A DNA stretch of 64,000 nt from Fragum whitleyi (GCA_948146395.1 OX411545.1:23205526-23269525), one strand, 5' to 3'. Shown: positions 53,401-63,080, numbered from the stretch's first letter. Numbers and translations: made by a program. Notes: generated by a model not told the origin, from the letters alone.

Positions 53401-56400
53401 GATCACTTTCTGTAAGAACCAAGTTGAAGGTCATCAGTCAAGGTCAAATTTGTTAAAAAAAATGCAAACACTTTTGACATTTTGGGGTTACTTTTGAATG
53501 GTAAGTGATAGGGCCTTCGTATTTCACATGATGATTACCTTGGATAAGCACTTTCTGTAGGAACCAAGTACAAGGGCATCAGTCAAGGTCACTGTCATTT
53601 TTCAAGGTAAAATTTGTGAAAAAAATGCAAAAAATTTAACAAAGGCCATTACTTTTGAATGGTTAGTGAAAGGGGCTTCATATTTCACATGGTGATTGCC
53701 TGGGACAAGAACTTTCCGTTGGTACCAAGTTCAAGGTCATCAGTCAAGGTCATTTTCAAGATCAAACTTGTGAAAACAATGCGAAAAATATAACTTTGGC
53801 CATTCTTTTTGAATGGTAAGTGATAGGGCCTTCATATTTCACTAGATGATTGCCTCGGACAAGCACTTTCTGTTGGTACCAAGTTCAAGGTCATCAGTCT
53901 ATGTCTTTTCTCAAGGTCAAACTTGTTTGGGGAAACAAATGCAAAAACTTTGACATTTTTGTGATATCTCTTGTTCTACTGAAGGCATTCACTTGAAACT
54001 TGGCACGCATATTCACCATCAAAAGAACAACCTTTTCTATCAATTGGGATAACTTTAGAAGTATTTTCTGCAAATTAAGGCCCTGGTTTTACTTAGGTTT
54101 TTTTCACCAGCCATTAGTTTTTTACCATCCAGCACTTACAGCTGAGCGTAGGCACCCGTAGGCGGTGCTCTGTTTTATGATATGAATACAAGTAATTACA
54201 TATCAAAAAACTCAAGATGAAAATGTATACTGCCTTTTCTGAAAGTTATCATAAGGTAATAGTACCTATTTAAATCTTTTATTTCAGCCATTGATGAAAA
54301 GGTTCCAAGCTGCCTTGAAGAAACAACTGACAAAACAAGATGAGAAAGTAACACTGGAACTTAGAGAGCTTGTGAGTAGTTATATCATAGTCATAACAAA
54401 TTCTATTGAAATAATTGATATTTTCATTTGAATCAGTTTTTCTGAATTAAGACGGCACTGGCGTGTGATTTCAATGACAACATTTTCAGGCTGAATAGCA
54501 TGGAAACAATTTACAATTAGGCAACACTGTGGTATACCAGCCCTGAGTTCAGAATGACAAAATGGTGCAAATTGGTTTTCAAATTATACCTTGCTTTGCA
54601 TGCAAGTTGACATGTAAAGCAGGGTATAATTTGCAAATAGTTTGTACTGTTTTGTCATCAAGAATGCAGGGCTGGATCAATTATATGATTCAAGTTTATA
54701 ATCAGTAAGCATGTAGACACATAAGAGACAGATCAAATTGAATTGCACATTGAATATTTCTGTTAGATTTTATTGTTATGCATATATAAACTTTTAGCTA
54801 TTTAAAATGTGAATATTTTTGCTATAACAAAATTGGCTTGAATTTGGGTAATCTGGGGCTTGTTTAACTAAACATCTTTCGATTTTTTGGGGTAAGTCAA
54901 AAATTGAAGTTGATTCTACAGCAGTAAGAAAATATGGAATTCTTTCATGCATTATCTTATTGGAATCGTCTTGCAAGGCAGAATCTAACAATGAAAAAAA
55001 CACCAGGTATGATTTGTGATTTTGGCTTGCAATTAATTCTTTCGTAAGAAGTTTAGTAAAACAGGCCCCTGATACTTGATATATTTCATATGCCTGAAAA
55101 AGGAAAAAATGCTAGTTATATCTTCACACATTACTTTCATACATAGCTTGAGATATTTAAATAGGTTAACCTTTGATTGAGAGGTTAACATAAATGATAT
55201 GTGCATTTGTGCATTTAAGTGTGTACCAAAACTAATGATAAAAAGTTGTAGGTTTTGATTTAGAATTCTGTCATTAACAGGATGAGTCGTTGAAAAATCG
55301 TAAAAAAGAGAGAGAAGATTTGGGTGTGGAATTGTATGGCATTCAACAAGAACTAGCCCGATACCAGATGATGTTAGAAAAGAAACACGATGATTATTCT
55401 GTTGTAACACAAGATCGTCAACAAGAAGAAAAACAATTAGAAGATGTCAGGGATCTGTACAAAAATCTACAGTTCAACTCAAATGCTGAAAAGAAAAAAG
55501 GTACAGGGATTGATGAATGGAATTGTTCTTACAAAAAATGGTGTACATGTCATTACAATTTCAAATATTTGTCGTCTTTCTCCCCCTCCAATAAAAAAAC
55601 TGATTTTATAAGATCTGAAAGTAGCGGTAATTTGTATAACAGAAGTGGATATTATCCTGCCAAAAATATTCATGCCACATAAGTAAACTTTTCAAATTAA
55701 ACTGCTCTATTTGTTATGATGAAACACCTTAATATCATGCAAAAAGTTGCCTATAGTCAATTGAAACTTTACAAGGTCTAGAATATTTTTTTTCAGGTTG
55801 TTCTAATGTATACTTAATGTAGCATCAACATAAGTAGAAAAAAACAAAACCTTTGTTAAACTGGCTAATTATCCAGTAGTAACACAGTATTTTTCTGACA
55901 ATGTTTCATGTCCAGAGAACAAAAACTTTGTAGATCAACAGTCTTGAAATCCCTACCATTCATTCTGATTGTCTGCCTACAGATAAAACTGAATGCAGGG
56001 ATTGGCACTAACACCAGTTCTTTTGCCCAAGATCTGTAGATTTCATGAAGGACTGATAGAAAGTAACATGTTGCAGGAGGCCTTTAGTTTATGGTCATAT
56101 TATTTTCAATATGTCAAGTTTTGATACATACAATGTAGTTGTTTGCAAAAACTTATTTTTTCCATTAATGTATGGAAAACATATTGGAAAGGAAGAAATT
56201 GCTTCTGACAAGCAATTCCTTCTTTTCCCAACCTTTTATCTTAAATTTACTCCTTGAATTGCTAAAAAATAGATATAGTTCTCATAGAGGACCTGTAATT
56301 ATCAGGAAGGACTTGTCAGCTTTAGGGCTGAAAGACAAACCCTATTAAACCCTACTACATGGATGTAAAGATTCATTTGAATGTAACTTTAGAGCATATG

Positions 56401-59400
56401 TAAAATAATGTGTGTGTTTAAGAAATATGCATGGGAGCATATCGAATAGACAAAAAACATGTTACTGTATACCTTTGAGAAATGTAGTATTCACCATGTT
56501 TGTCTTACAGCCTCAGAACTACAAGGTGAAGTAGAGAATCTGGCCTTAAGGTTGTTTTACATGCAGAATGCTAAGGAAGATGTTAGGTCAGACATTGCCA
56601 TCATGAGACGGGCTGCTGAAAAGGCAGAGTCGGAAGTGTCCAAGGCAGAAATAGAAAAACAGAAACAGGTATTTTTCATACTGACGTAAACACTAACACC
56701 CCATGGGGGCACATGTCCTTGCTGTCATTTATATTCAACCAATGTGCGGATAGTCATAAACTCATGTGAAATGAACAGGTGGAGGTTCAGAAAGGAAGTT
56801 GTGGTAGTACTGATGAGAGAAATACCAGGAATCCATAGTTAGGGGCTCCTGCCAATATGATATGACTGAAAAACTGTTAAAATTGGAATTAAACCCAAAT
56901 TCAAACTAATGCACTAAAAAGACACTAGTCCAATTTAAATGAAACATGAAACAGTTGGAATCATTCAAGACTGAACAGACCAAAAACTTTAAAAAGATAT
57001 TAGCTATGAAAATTCTGCTAATTATAACTAATTTCTCCTCTTCCTCTGATGTCATATTTTGAAGTTATTCATTGTTTCAAAGGTAAATTGTTTGAATATT
57101 GGTTTTACATCTTCATATGGAGGTTTTGTTGAAAGCAGCGTAAAAACCCATGCAAACAAACAGACGTCATATGGAAGTTTTCAAGCTCAATTGTAGTTAC
57201 TTTTACATAGATTATTTGGTATTTCCTTAAGATTTCTGATATGACTAAAGATTGATTTAACCTTTTCCCAAACAAGACAGGGTTTTGACGTCTCTATTAG
57301 AGAAGGCTTAGGAAAACATTGTGGCTAAAGAAGAAAATACTGATCATCAGCATTTTCTCCTTTTGTCTCAATATTTTCTATTTTCTAAACAATACACATT
57401 TTCTACCTTTGATATAATTTATTTTGTCGTCTGCAGCAGTTTTCAAATTGGACCACCCTGAAAATTTGTTGTTTGGTAAAGGGTTAATCCTTTTCATGAT
57501 GTTCACTGCATATTCCTGCTGTACAACAAGCTTTAGTAGACAGGAAAGACTACAATTAGACCATACAGATGTGCAGTCTGATCGTAATCTACTCTGACTA
57601 CTTTCTATTTGCTGTTGTTGCTTTGTTTGTTGTTGGGATATTTTTTTTTTGGGGGGGGGGGAGGTTTGCTGCACTATTTGATATTCCAAAAATTGGCAAT
57701 TTGTCTGAAATAAAATTTGAAATCAGTAGGATAACTTATTTTGAGGGAAGAAGAATGTTTTGTTTTTAGCTCGCCCGGGACGAAAGTCTCGGAAGAGCTA
57801 TTGTCATACCCTCGGATGTCGGCGTCAGCGTCGGCGTCGGCGTCGGTGTCAGCGTCCGCATTAGGTTAAAGTTTTTATTTCTATCAATATTTATCCTAGA
57901 GGCTTTATTTTTTACAGAAACACTCATTAGGGCATAGGCTTTCATTTGAGACCAACATCCATGTCGAAATGACCTTTAGACTGTGACCTTGACCCTTTCA
58001 AAAAAACTTTAACCAAAAACTTTAACCAAAAACTTAAACCAAAAAAACTTTAACTTTGCTTATATTTTCTGTAAGCTTTAAACTAGAGACATCATTACTT
58101 CATATGCACACTCATTAGGTGATAGGCTTTCACCATAGACAAAGGTCCTTGACAATTTGACCTTGACCTTGACCCTTTGTGGACTTAGAAAATCTTTAAC
58201 CAAAAAACTTTAACCAAAAACTTTAACCTTGCATTTATTTTTAGCTCGCCCGGGACGAAAGTCTCGGAAGAGCTATTGTCATACCCTCGGATGTCGGCGT
58301 CGGCGTCAGCGTCGGCGTCAGCATCGGTGTCAGCTCCACATTAGGTTAAAGTTTTTTTATTTCTATCAATATTTATCCTAGAGGCTTTATTTTTTACTGA
58401 AACACTCATTAGGGCATAGGCTTTCATTTGAGACCAACATCCATGTCGAAATGACCTTTAGACTGTGACCTTGACCCTTTCAAAAAAACTTTAACCAAAA
58501 ACTTTAACCAAAAACTTTAACCAAAAAAACTTTAACCTTGCCTATATTTTCTGTTTGTTTTAAACTAGAGACATCATTACTTCATATGCACACTCATTAG
58601 GTGATAGGCTTTAGACAAAGGTCCTTGACAATTTGACCTTGACCTTGACCCTTTGTGGACTTAGAAAAACTTTAACTGTAAACTTTAACCAAAAACTTTA
58701 ACCTTGCTTATATTTTCTGAATGCTTTAACCTAGGGACATCATTACTTCATATACATACTCATTAGGTGATAGGCTTTTGTGAGAGATCAAGGTCCTTGA
58801 TAATTTGACCTTGACCTTTTATGAACTTAGAACTACTTTAACCGAAATTATTTTACCAAAAACTTTAACCTTGCTTATATTTTCTGAATGCTTTAACCTA
58901 GGGACATCATTACTTCATATACATAGTCACCAGATGAAAGGCTTTCACCAGAAACCAAGGGCCTTGACAATTTGACCTTGACCTTGACCTTTTATGGACT
59001 TGGAAAAACTTAAACTGAAAAACTTTAACCAAAAATTTGACCTTGCTTATATTTTCTAAATGCTTTACTCAGGGCCATTATTACTTCATACACATACTCA
59101 CTAGGTGATAGGCTTCTACAGAGACCAAGGTCCTTCACAATTTGACCTTGATTTTGACCTTTTGTGGACTTAGAAAGATTTTAAAGAAAAACTTCATGTT
59201 TGATACAAACAAATTTCATTGGTAACCTCATCTGCTTGTAGGCTTTCACTTTACCCTAACCTTATACATGCAATTAAAACAAAAAAGTTTTTATATTTCT
59301 TAATTACTACTCAAAGAGATATATTAGATCATGGACTTTAACATTACAAGAAACCACTTTGAACTTCGGTCTTCGGTCAAGCGCTGTTTGTGACAAGCAG

Positions 59401-62400
59401 CTGTTTGGGCGAGCTACGTTGTCCGCGGACAACTCTTGTTTTAATGCTCTAACCTAGGAACATCATAGCTTCATATATATACTCACCAGGTGATAGGCTT
59501 TCACTAGAGTCCAAGGTCCTTCACAATTTGACCTTGACCTTTACCATTTGTGGACTTAGAAAAACTTTAACTGAAAACTTTAACCAAAAACTTTAACCTT
59601 GCTTATTATTTTCTGAATGCTTTAACCTAGGGACATCATTACTTCATATACATACTCATTAGGTGATAGGCTTTTGTGAGAGATCAAGTTCCTTGATAAT
59701 TTGCCCTTGACCTTTTATAAACTTAGAAATACTTTAACCGAAATTCTTTTATCAAAAACTTTAACCTTGCATATATTTTCTGAATGCTTTAACCTAGGGA
59801 CTTCATTACTTCATATACATAGTCACCAGATGAAAGGCTTTCACCAGAAACCAAGGGCCTTGACAGTTTGACCTTGACCTTGACCTTTTATGGACTTGGA
59901 AAAACTTAAACTGAAAAACTTTAACCAAAAATTTGACCTTGCTTATATTTTCTAAATGCTTTACTCAGGGACATTATTACTTCATACACATACTCACTAG
60001 GTGATAGGCTTCTACAGAGACCAAGGTCCTTCACAATTTGACCTTGATCTTGACCTTTTGTGGACTTAGAAAGATTTTAAAGAAAAACTTCATGTTTGAT
60101 ACAAACAAATTTCATTGGTAACCTCATCTGCTTGTAGGCTTTCACTTTACCCTAACCTTATACATGCAATTAAAACAAAAAAGTTTTTATATTTCTTAAT
60201 TACTACTCAAAGAGATATATTAGATCATGGACTTTAACATTACAAGAAACCACTTTGAACTTCGGTCTTCGGTCAAGCGCTGTTTGTGACAAGCAGCTGT
60301 TTGGGCGAGCTACGTTGTCCGCGGACAACTCTTGTTTTAATGCTCTAACCTAGGAACATCATAGCTTCATATATATACTCACCAGGTGATAGGCTTTCAC
60401 TAGAGTCCAAGGTCCTTCACAATTTGACCTTGACCTTTACCATTTGTGGACTTAGAAAAACTTTAACTGAAAACTTTAACCAAAAACTTTAACCTTGCTT
60501 ATTATTTTCTGAATGCTTTAACCTAGGGACATCATTACTTCATATACATACTCATTAGGTGATAGGCTTTTGTGAGAGATCAAGTTCCTTGATAATTTGC
60601 CCTTGACCTTTTATAAACTTAGAAATACTTTAACCGAAATTCTTTTATCAAAAACTTTAACCTTGCATATATTTTCTGAATGCTTTAACCTAGGGACTTC
60701 ATTACTTCATATACATAGTCACCAGATGAAAGGCTTTCACCAGAAACCAAGGGCCTTGACAGTTTGACCTTGACCTTGACCTTTTATGGACTTGGAAAAA
60801 CTTAAACTGAAAAACTTTAACCAAAAATTTGACCTTGCTTATATTTTCTAAATGCTTTACTCAGGGCCATTATTACTTCATACACATACTCACTAGGTGA
60901 TAGGCTTCTACAGAGACCAAGGTCCTTCACAATTTGACCTTGATTTTGACCTTTTGTGGACTTAGAAAGATTTTAAAGAAAAACTTCATGTTTGATACAA
61001 ACAAATTTCATTGGTAACCTCATCTGCTTGTAGGCTTTCACTTTACCCTAACCTTATACATGCAATTAAAACAAAAAAGTTTTTATATTTCTTAATTACT
61101 ACTCAAAGAGATATATTAGATCATGGACTTTAACATTACAAGAAACCACTTTGAACTTCGGTCTTCGGTCAAGCGCTGTTTGTGACAAGCAGCTGTTTGG
61201 GCGAGCTACGTTGTCCGCGGACAACTCTTGTTTTAATGCTCTAACCTAGGAACATCATAGCTTCATATATATACTCACCAGGTGATAGGCTTTCACTAGA
61301 GTCCAAGGTCCTTCACAATTTGACCTTGACCTTTACCATTTGTGGACTTAGAAAAACTTTAACTGAAAACTTTAACCAAAAACTTTAACCTTGCTTATTA
61401 TTTTCTGAATGCTTTAACCTAGGGACATCATTACTTCATATACATACTCATTAGGTGATAGGCTTTTGTGAGAGATCAAGTTCCTTGATAATTTGCCCTT
61501 GACCTTTTATAAACTTAGAAATACTTTAACCGAAATTCTTTTATCAAAAACTTTAACCTTGCATATATTTTCTGAATGCTTTAACCTAGGGACTTCATTA
61601 CTTCATATACATAGTCACCAGATGAAAGGCTTTCACCAGAAACCAAGGGCCTTGACAATTTGACCTTGACCTTGACCTTTTATGGACTTGGAAAAACTTA
61701 AACTGAAAAACTTTAACCAAAAATTTGACCTTGCTTATATTTTCTAAATGCTTTACTCAGGGCCATTATTACTTCATACACATACTCACTAGGTGATAGG
61801 CTTCTACAGAGACCAAGGTCCTTCACAATTTGACCTTGATTTTGACCTTTTGTGGACTTAGAAAAATTTTAAATAAAAACTTCATGTTTGATACAAAGAA
61901 ATTCCATTGGTAACCTCATCTGCTTGTAGGCTTTCACTTTACCCTAACCTTATACATGCAATTAAAACAAAAAAGTTTTTATATTTCTTAATTACTACTC
62001 AAACAGATATATATTAGATCATGGACTTTGACATTGAAAGAAACCACTTTGAACTTCGGTCTTCGGTCAGGCGCTGTTTGTGACAAGCAGCTGTTTGGGC
62101 GAGCTACGTTGTCCGCGGACAACTCTTGTTATTCAAAAATTGACAACAATTTTCTGTAGTGTTTATTCTGTGTTTCAGGATTTATTTGTGGACAGACTTG
62201 TAGAACGTGTAGACAAACTGAAAGAAGAGATTGCCATGTATGAGGCTCAACTCACGGCACAGTTAGAGGAAACCAAAGCTGCTAAAGAACAGTTAATGGA
62301 GGCTCATATGGAAATGGAGGTAAAAACCTGGAATAGGTTTTCAAAATCATTGATAATAGATTATACAATGCATTTAAATATTTTTTTGTACATTTAATCA

Positions 62401-62862
62401 TAAGATCAGTGTCATATTGTTTAAAGGTTAAATTCTTTAACAGTTTCTCACATTCACTTCAATGGGTCAGCAGACCTATGTGAGCTGGAGGCCAGGGAAG
62501 GATGTGGTGGTTGTACTGGAGAGAGAAATACCAGGAAACCATTGTTAGGTGCTCCAGCTTCTGCAATAAAACTGAAAAATATGTTGAAAGCGGCTTTAAA
62601 AATCATTCAATCAATCAATTCAATGGGTCAGGTCATAATAGTTTTAACTACCTATAAAAGCATAAAATTGTCATAAAAAGGGGTTTTTAAAATTTATATT
62701 CATATTTGCAGAAATTGTTAATTTTTAATTACCCCAAGTGGAAACCCCTTTTTTCCAGGCTATAGGTTTAGAGAAGAAACAGCTCTATCAACAATGGAAC
62801 AGTAGTTTGATTGGTATGAGGAGAAGAGACGAAGCCCATGCAGCCATGTTGGAGGCTCTAAA
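38411..62862 (+). CDS. CCDC40: Coiled-coil domain-containing protein 40, 5' part (continues past window)
   Basis: With CCDC39, CCDC40 forms the 96-nm molecular ruler on axonemal doublets that positions radial spokes, inner dynein arms and the nexin-dynein regulatory complex in motile cilia. Coding join (plus): 38411-38430, 49327-49463, 51395-51688, 52617-52870, 54288-54371, 55281-55500, 56511-56668, 62179-62319, 62759-62862, about 470 codons, ending in phase 2 with the rest outside. All introns are GT-AG and all phases fit. Residues 1-~150 are basic and Ser/Arg/Pro-rich, ~151-225 very acidic and Gly-rich. From [19 protein letters not shown] onward it aligns with vertebrate CCDC40 (ELGV.LY..QQ.L, ENLAL.LFYMQN, E.DIA..EAQ, QQW.SSL.GM..RDEAH). 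The rest is coiled coil. The first exon is assigned because its 20 nt splice in frame to the next recognisable exon and it follows cilia-type promoter motifs. An unseen small exon in the 10.9-kb intron 1 cannot be excluded. Confidence 0.93.
38653..38690 (+). mobile_element. 5' half of a tRNA-like SINE/relic
   Basis: 'gcccaaatagttcagtcagt' then 'ggagcactggactcgaa' looks like a tRNA acceptor, D arm and anticodon stem. The 3' half with 'gcgtgggttcaatc' (T arm, box B) is found only at 39810-39850, beyond a ~1.1-kb intervening segment. Confidence 0.45.
38719..39807. mobile_element. Possible 1.1-kb insertion with 13-bp inverted ends
   Basis: ACGGGAAAAGAAA at 38719-38731 is exactly complementary to 39795-39807. 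Just inside the right end there is a strong hairpin (39756-39805; arms 'gcaaagcg' / 'cgctttgc'). No clear target duplication was found. The interior contains the CpG-rich motif cluster, so it may instead be host regulatory DNA. Confidence 0.35.
39355..39680. promoter_or_regulatory. CpG-containing promoter-like motif cluster (CRE, E2F-like, TCTCGCGAGA, YY1-like)
   Basis: Seen: GCGGGAAAA (E2F-like) at about 39400; a perfect CRE TGACGTCA at 39438-39445 plus CRE half sites; the palindrome TCTCGCGAGA at 39638-39647; and GGCCGCCATT (YY1-like on the minus strand) at 39665-39674. CpG density is well above the surrounding AT-rich sequence. This could be an alternative promoter for TBC1D16 (minus direction) or CCDC40, or belong to an inserted element (see 38719-39807). 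Confidence 0.4.
40194..42703 (+). mobile_element. Tandem-unit element H2 nested in hAT-like copy B
   Basis: Begins 'ttttagctcacctgagcacg' with the stem-loop agctcac...gtgagct, followed by CpG-rich 'ggcgttcggtcgtcggtcgt'. ~165-bp units follow. Ends with hairpin AGGGCCAAAGGCCCT then CTTGTT. Confidence 0.75.
42501..42600 (+). pseudogene. Fossil LINE endonuclease fragment
   Basis: Reads [17 protein letters not shown]... [12 protein letters not shown]. The S-x-L-D-L-V-F and S-D-H-K strings are typical of the C-terminal part of non-LTR retrotransposon AP-endonucleases. About 33 codons only, embedded in the nested H2 element, with no reverse transcriptase nearby. Confidence 0.55.
43180..46160. other. 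CCDC40 intron 1, mostly unrecognised sequence
   Basis: No exon recognised. Contains a (GA)n microsatellite at about 43474-43502, a poly-T run at 43902-43923, an M4 hairpin near 44452-44512 and the M2 copy at 45162-45407. Open frames here (up to 112 codons) have biased or microsatellite-derived composition. Confidence 0.6.
45162..45407. mobile_element. TTAA-type MITE family M2
   Basis: 'aacccttgtcatgctgagcc' to 'cagcatgacaagggttaa'; full length, well preserved. Confidence 0.75.
46167..49315 (+). mobile_element. Tandem-unit element H3, ending next to CCDC40 exon 2
   Basis: Starts 'tttttagctcaactgggcac' with stem 'agctca...tgagct', then CpG-rich 'gtccgtcgtcagtcgtgcgt'. ~165-bp units follow ('ccagaaggcagacagctttc', 'ctctaccaagtttgttcata', 'tcatatttgggct'). 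Ends 'caggtgagcgatctaggacc' + ATCTTGTT at 49315, 11 bp before exon 2. Interrupted by the insertion 47009-48971. Confidence 0.75.
47009..48971. mobile_element. Mutator-like non-autonomous element (1963 bp) nested in H3
   Basis: 9-bp target duplication AGTAGGCCC at 47000-47008 and 48972-48980, in a tandem unit whose intact sisters show the empty site. Imperfect inverted ends of about 80 bp (CATCTTGTCAAGCCAAGGG... versus CATCTTCACGAGTCAAGGGG..., ending in a shared 'ggtattttctgtacg'). No transposase frame. Confidence 0.8.
49327..49463 (+). CDS. CCDC40: CCDC40 coding exon 2
   Basis: Acceptor CTTTTAG|GCC, donor GCGG|GTATAA. It encodes [20 protein letters not shown] then [20 protein letters not shown] and PQSAAG. 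Low complexity with SRPxS repeats that continue in exon 3, which supports the assignment. A repeat element ends only 11 bp before the exon. Confidence 0.8.
49501..49519. repeat. Poly-G run
   Basis: About 18 consecutive G in CCDC40 intron 2. A similar run is at 3630-3643 and a poly-C at 33985-33996. Confidence 0.8.
50310..50835. mobile_element. MITE family M5 split by an M1 insertion
   Basis: 'accatatttcccctaataaa' to 'tttattaggagaaatatgat'. The M1 element at 50504-50742 sits in the middle; joining 50503 to 50743 restores the layout seen at 6585-6892. Confidence 0.65.
50504..50742. mobile_element. MITE family M1 nested in M5
   Basis: TGAGCCTGTGTGTGACATTC at the left to 'gaaatgtcatgcacaagctca' at the right. 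Confidence 0.7.
50866..51233. mobile_element. hAT-like MITE (368 bp)
   Basis: Ends CAGGGCTCGTGTTTGA and its near-complement TCAAACACTAACACAAGCCC+TG. Flanks ATTATACA and ATTCATCA could be a decayed 8-bp target duplication. Rich in 'ttgacccc' words. Confidence 0.5.
51395..51688 (+). CDS. CCDC40: CCDC40 coding exon 3 (SRPxS repeats)
   Basis: Acceptor TTGCTTCAG|GATC, donor GCAG|GTACAT. It encodes [20 protein letters not shown], then [20 protein letters not shown], ...[17 protein letters not shown]. Basic Ser-Arg-Pro repeats alternate with acidic Glu/Pro stretches. The region is not conserved in sequence with vertebrates but lies in the same poorly conserved N-terminal part. Confidence 0.85.
51718..51938. 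mobile_element. TTAA-type MITE family M3
   Basis: Starts TTAACCCTTTGCTGTTTAAT, contains 'aagaagaaattgcttctgac', right end decayed. Directly after CCDC40 exon 3. Confidence 0.65.
52250..52478. mobile_element. MITE family M1
   Basis: AGCCTGTGTGTGACATTTCC to GGAAATGTCACGCACAGGCT+CA; best-preserved inverted ends of this family in the window. Confidence 0.8.
52617..52870 (+). CDS. CCDC40: CCDC40 coding exon 4 (acidic region)
   Basis: Acceptor CATTAGCAG|GTGG, donor GATCAT|GTAAGG. It encodes a Gly/Asp/Glu-rich acidic stretch ([20 protein letters not shown] ... [20 protein letters not shown]) and ends [10 protein letters not shown]. The last part matches 'LVVLDPDHPLM' of vertebrate CCDC40, anchoring the gene identity. 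Confidence 0.93.
53025..53990. repeat. Tandem array of ~155-bp units, about 6 copies
   Basis: 'taacttttgaatggtaagtg', 'tagggccttcatatttcaca', 'gattaccttggacaagcact' and 'aagttcaaggtcatcagtca' recur. In CCDC40 intron 4. Small open frames here are repeat-derived. Confidence 0.9.
54288..54371 (+). CDS. CCDC40: CCDC40 coding exon 5
   Basis: 84 nt, phase 0 both sides. Acceptor TTTATTTCAG|CCATTG, donor GAGCTT|GTGAGT. It encodes [28 protein letters not shown], the start of the first coiled coil and one of the best conserved CCDC40 segments. Too short to stand out as an open frame. Confidence 0.94.
54539..54676. repeat. Fold-back element
   Basis: Outer arms 'ccagccctg' / 'cagggctgg' and inner arms 'caaattataccttgctttgc' / 'gtaaagcagggtataatttg', ~138 bp, in CCDC40 intron 5. 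Confidence 0.65.
55281..55500 (+). CDS. CCDC40: CCDC40 coding exon 6
   Basis: Acceptor CATTAACAG|GATGAG, donor AAAAAG|GTACAG. It encodes [40 protein letters not shown], ...[20 protein letters not shown]. Coiled coil with Glu/Lys/Gln-rich heptads. Open-frame translation beyond 55500 is intron. Confidence 0.95.
55501..56510. other. CCDC40 intron 6, no feature recognised
   Basis: AT-rich. Only a small hairpin related to family M3 ('aggaagaaattgcttctgac') near 56187-56230. Confidence 0.6.
56511..56668 (+). CDS. CCDC40: CCDC40 coding exon 7
   Basis: Acceptor GTCTTACAG|CCTCAG, donor AAACAG|GTATTT. It encodes [52 protein letters not shown]. The ENLAL.LFYMQN motif is a CCDC40 signature. Confidence 0.96.
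56745..56895 (+). mobile_element. SINE body fragment
   Basis: 'agagaaataccaggaatcca', 'ttaggggctcctgccaatat' and 'tgaaaaactgttaaaattgg' correspond to the reverse complement of the SINE bodies at 26990 and 36062. A second fragment lies at 62455-62625. Confidence 0.5.
57257..57487. mobile_element. TTAA-type MITE family M3
   Basis: TTAACCTTTTCCCAAACAAG to 'tttggtaaagggttaa'. In CCDC40 intron 7. Confidence 0.6.
57763..62130 (+). mobile_element. Tandemly multiplied hairpin-CTTGTT element (H4), ~896-bp units
   Basis: Starts 'tttttagctcgcccgggacg' at 57763 and again at about 58240 (475-bp partial duplication), with CpG-rich 'gtcggcgtcggcgtcgg' runs. Each unit ends 'gggcgagctacg' + palindrome TTGTCCGCGGACAA + CTCTTGTT. 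Ends at 59440, 60336, 61232 and 62130 give units of 896, 896 and 898 bp that are almost identical. The internal sub-repeat is ~160 bp ('ctttaaccaaaaactttaac', 'aggtgataggcttt', 'aatttgaccttgaccttgac'). Fills most of CCDC40 intron 7. Confidence 0.9.
62179..62319 (+). CDS. CCDC40: CCDC40 coding exon 8
   Basis: 141 nt, phase 0. Acceptor CTGTGTTTCAG|GATTTA, donor ATGGAG|GTAAAA. It encodes [47 protein letters not shown], coiled coil aligning with 'DLYVDQL...EEDIALFEAQ' of vertebrate CCDC40. It lies 48 bp after the end of a long tandem repeat array. Confidence 0.95.
62455..62625 (+). mobile_element. SINE fragment with ATTC tail
   Basis: 'agagagaaataccaggaaac' to 'tgttgaaagcggctttaaaa' and '(atcattcaatcaatcaattc)', the 3' end of the SINE family in plus orientation. 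In CCDC40 intron 8. Confidence 0.6.
62759..62862 (+). CDS. CCDC40: CCDC40 coding exon 9 (last in window)
   Basis: Acceptor TTTTTTCCAG|GCTATA, donor CTAAA|GTAAGT, ends in phase 2. It encodes [35 protein letters not shown], matching 'QQWASSLVGMKHRDEAH' in vertebrates. The next exon is not within the remaining 1.1 kb, which holds repeats. Confidence 0.94.
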
Positions 62863-62949
62863 GTAAGTACACAGGCTCAATAAACTGTATCAATATTGGA
62901 ACACAAAGCTACAGGTAGATTTTTTTATTTCCAACTAAACTATTTCAAC

Positions 62950-63080
62950 AATACTTGTTCAAATTATATATTGTAGGTAATCATTTGAATTGTCTCATCG
63001 AGATAATTCAAATAAGTACCAACAACATAGGATTTTAATGAGAAACAAATAGACCAGAAATATCACCTCTTATCTGTACC
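62950..63080. repeat. Hairpin related to the 1-1180 array
   Basis: 'aatcatttgaattgtctcat' pairs with 'gagataattcaaataagta', followed by 'caacaacatagg' and 'tcttatctgtacctct'. Confidence 0.6.

Noticed and set aside
55501..55682. Extension of the CCDC40 exon 6 frame to 55682
   Set aside because: A good donor AAAAAG|GTACAG at 55501 joins in phase to conserved exon 7; the extension is not coiled-coil-like.
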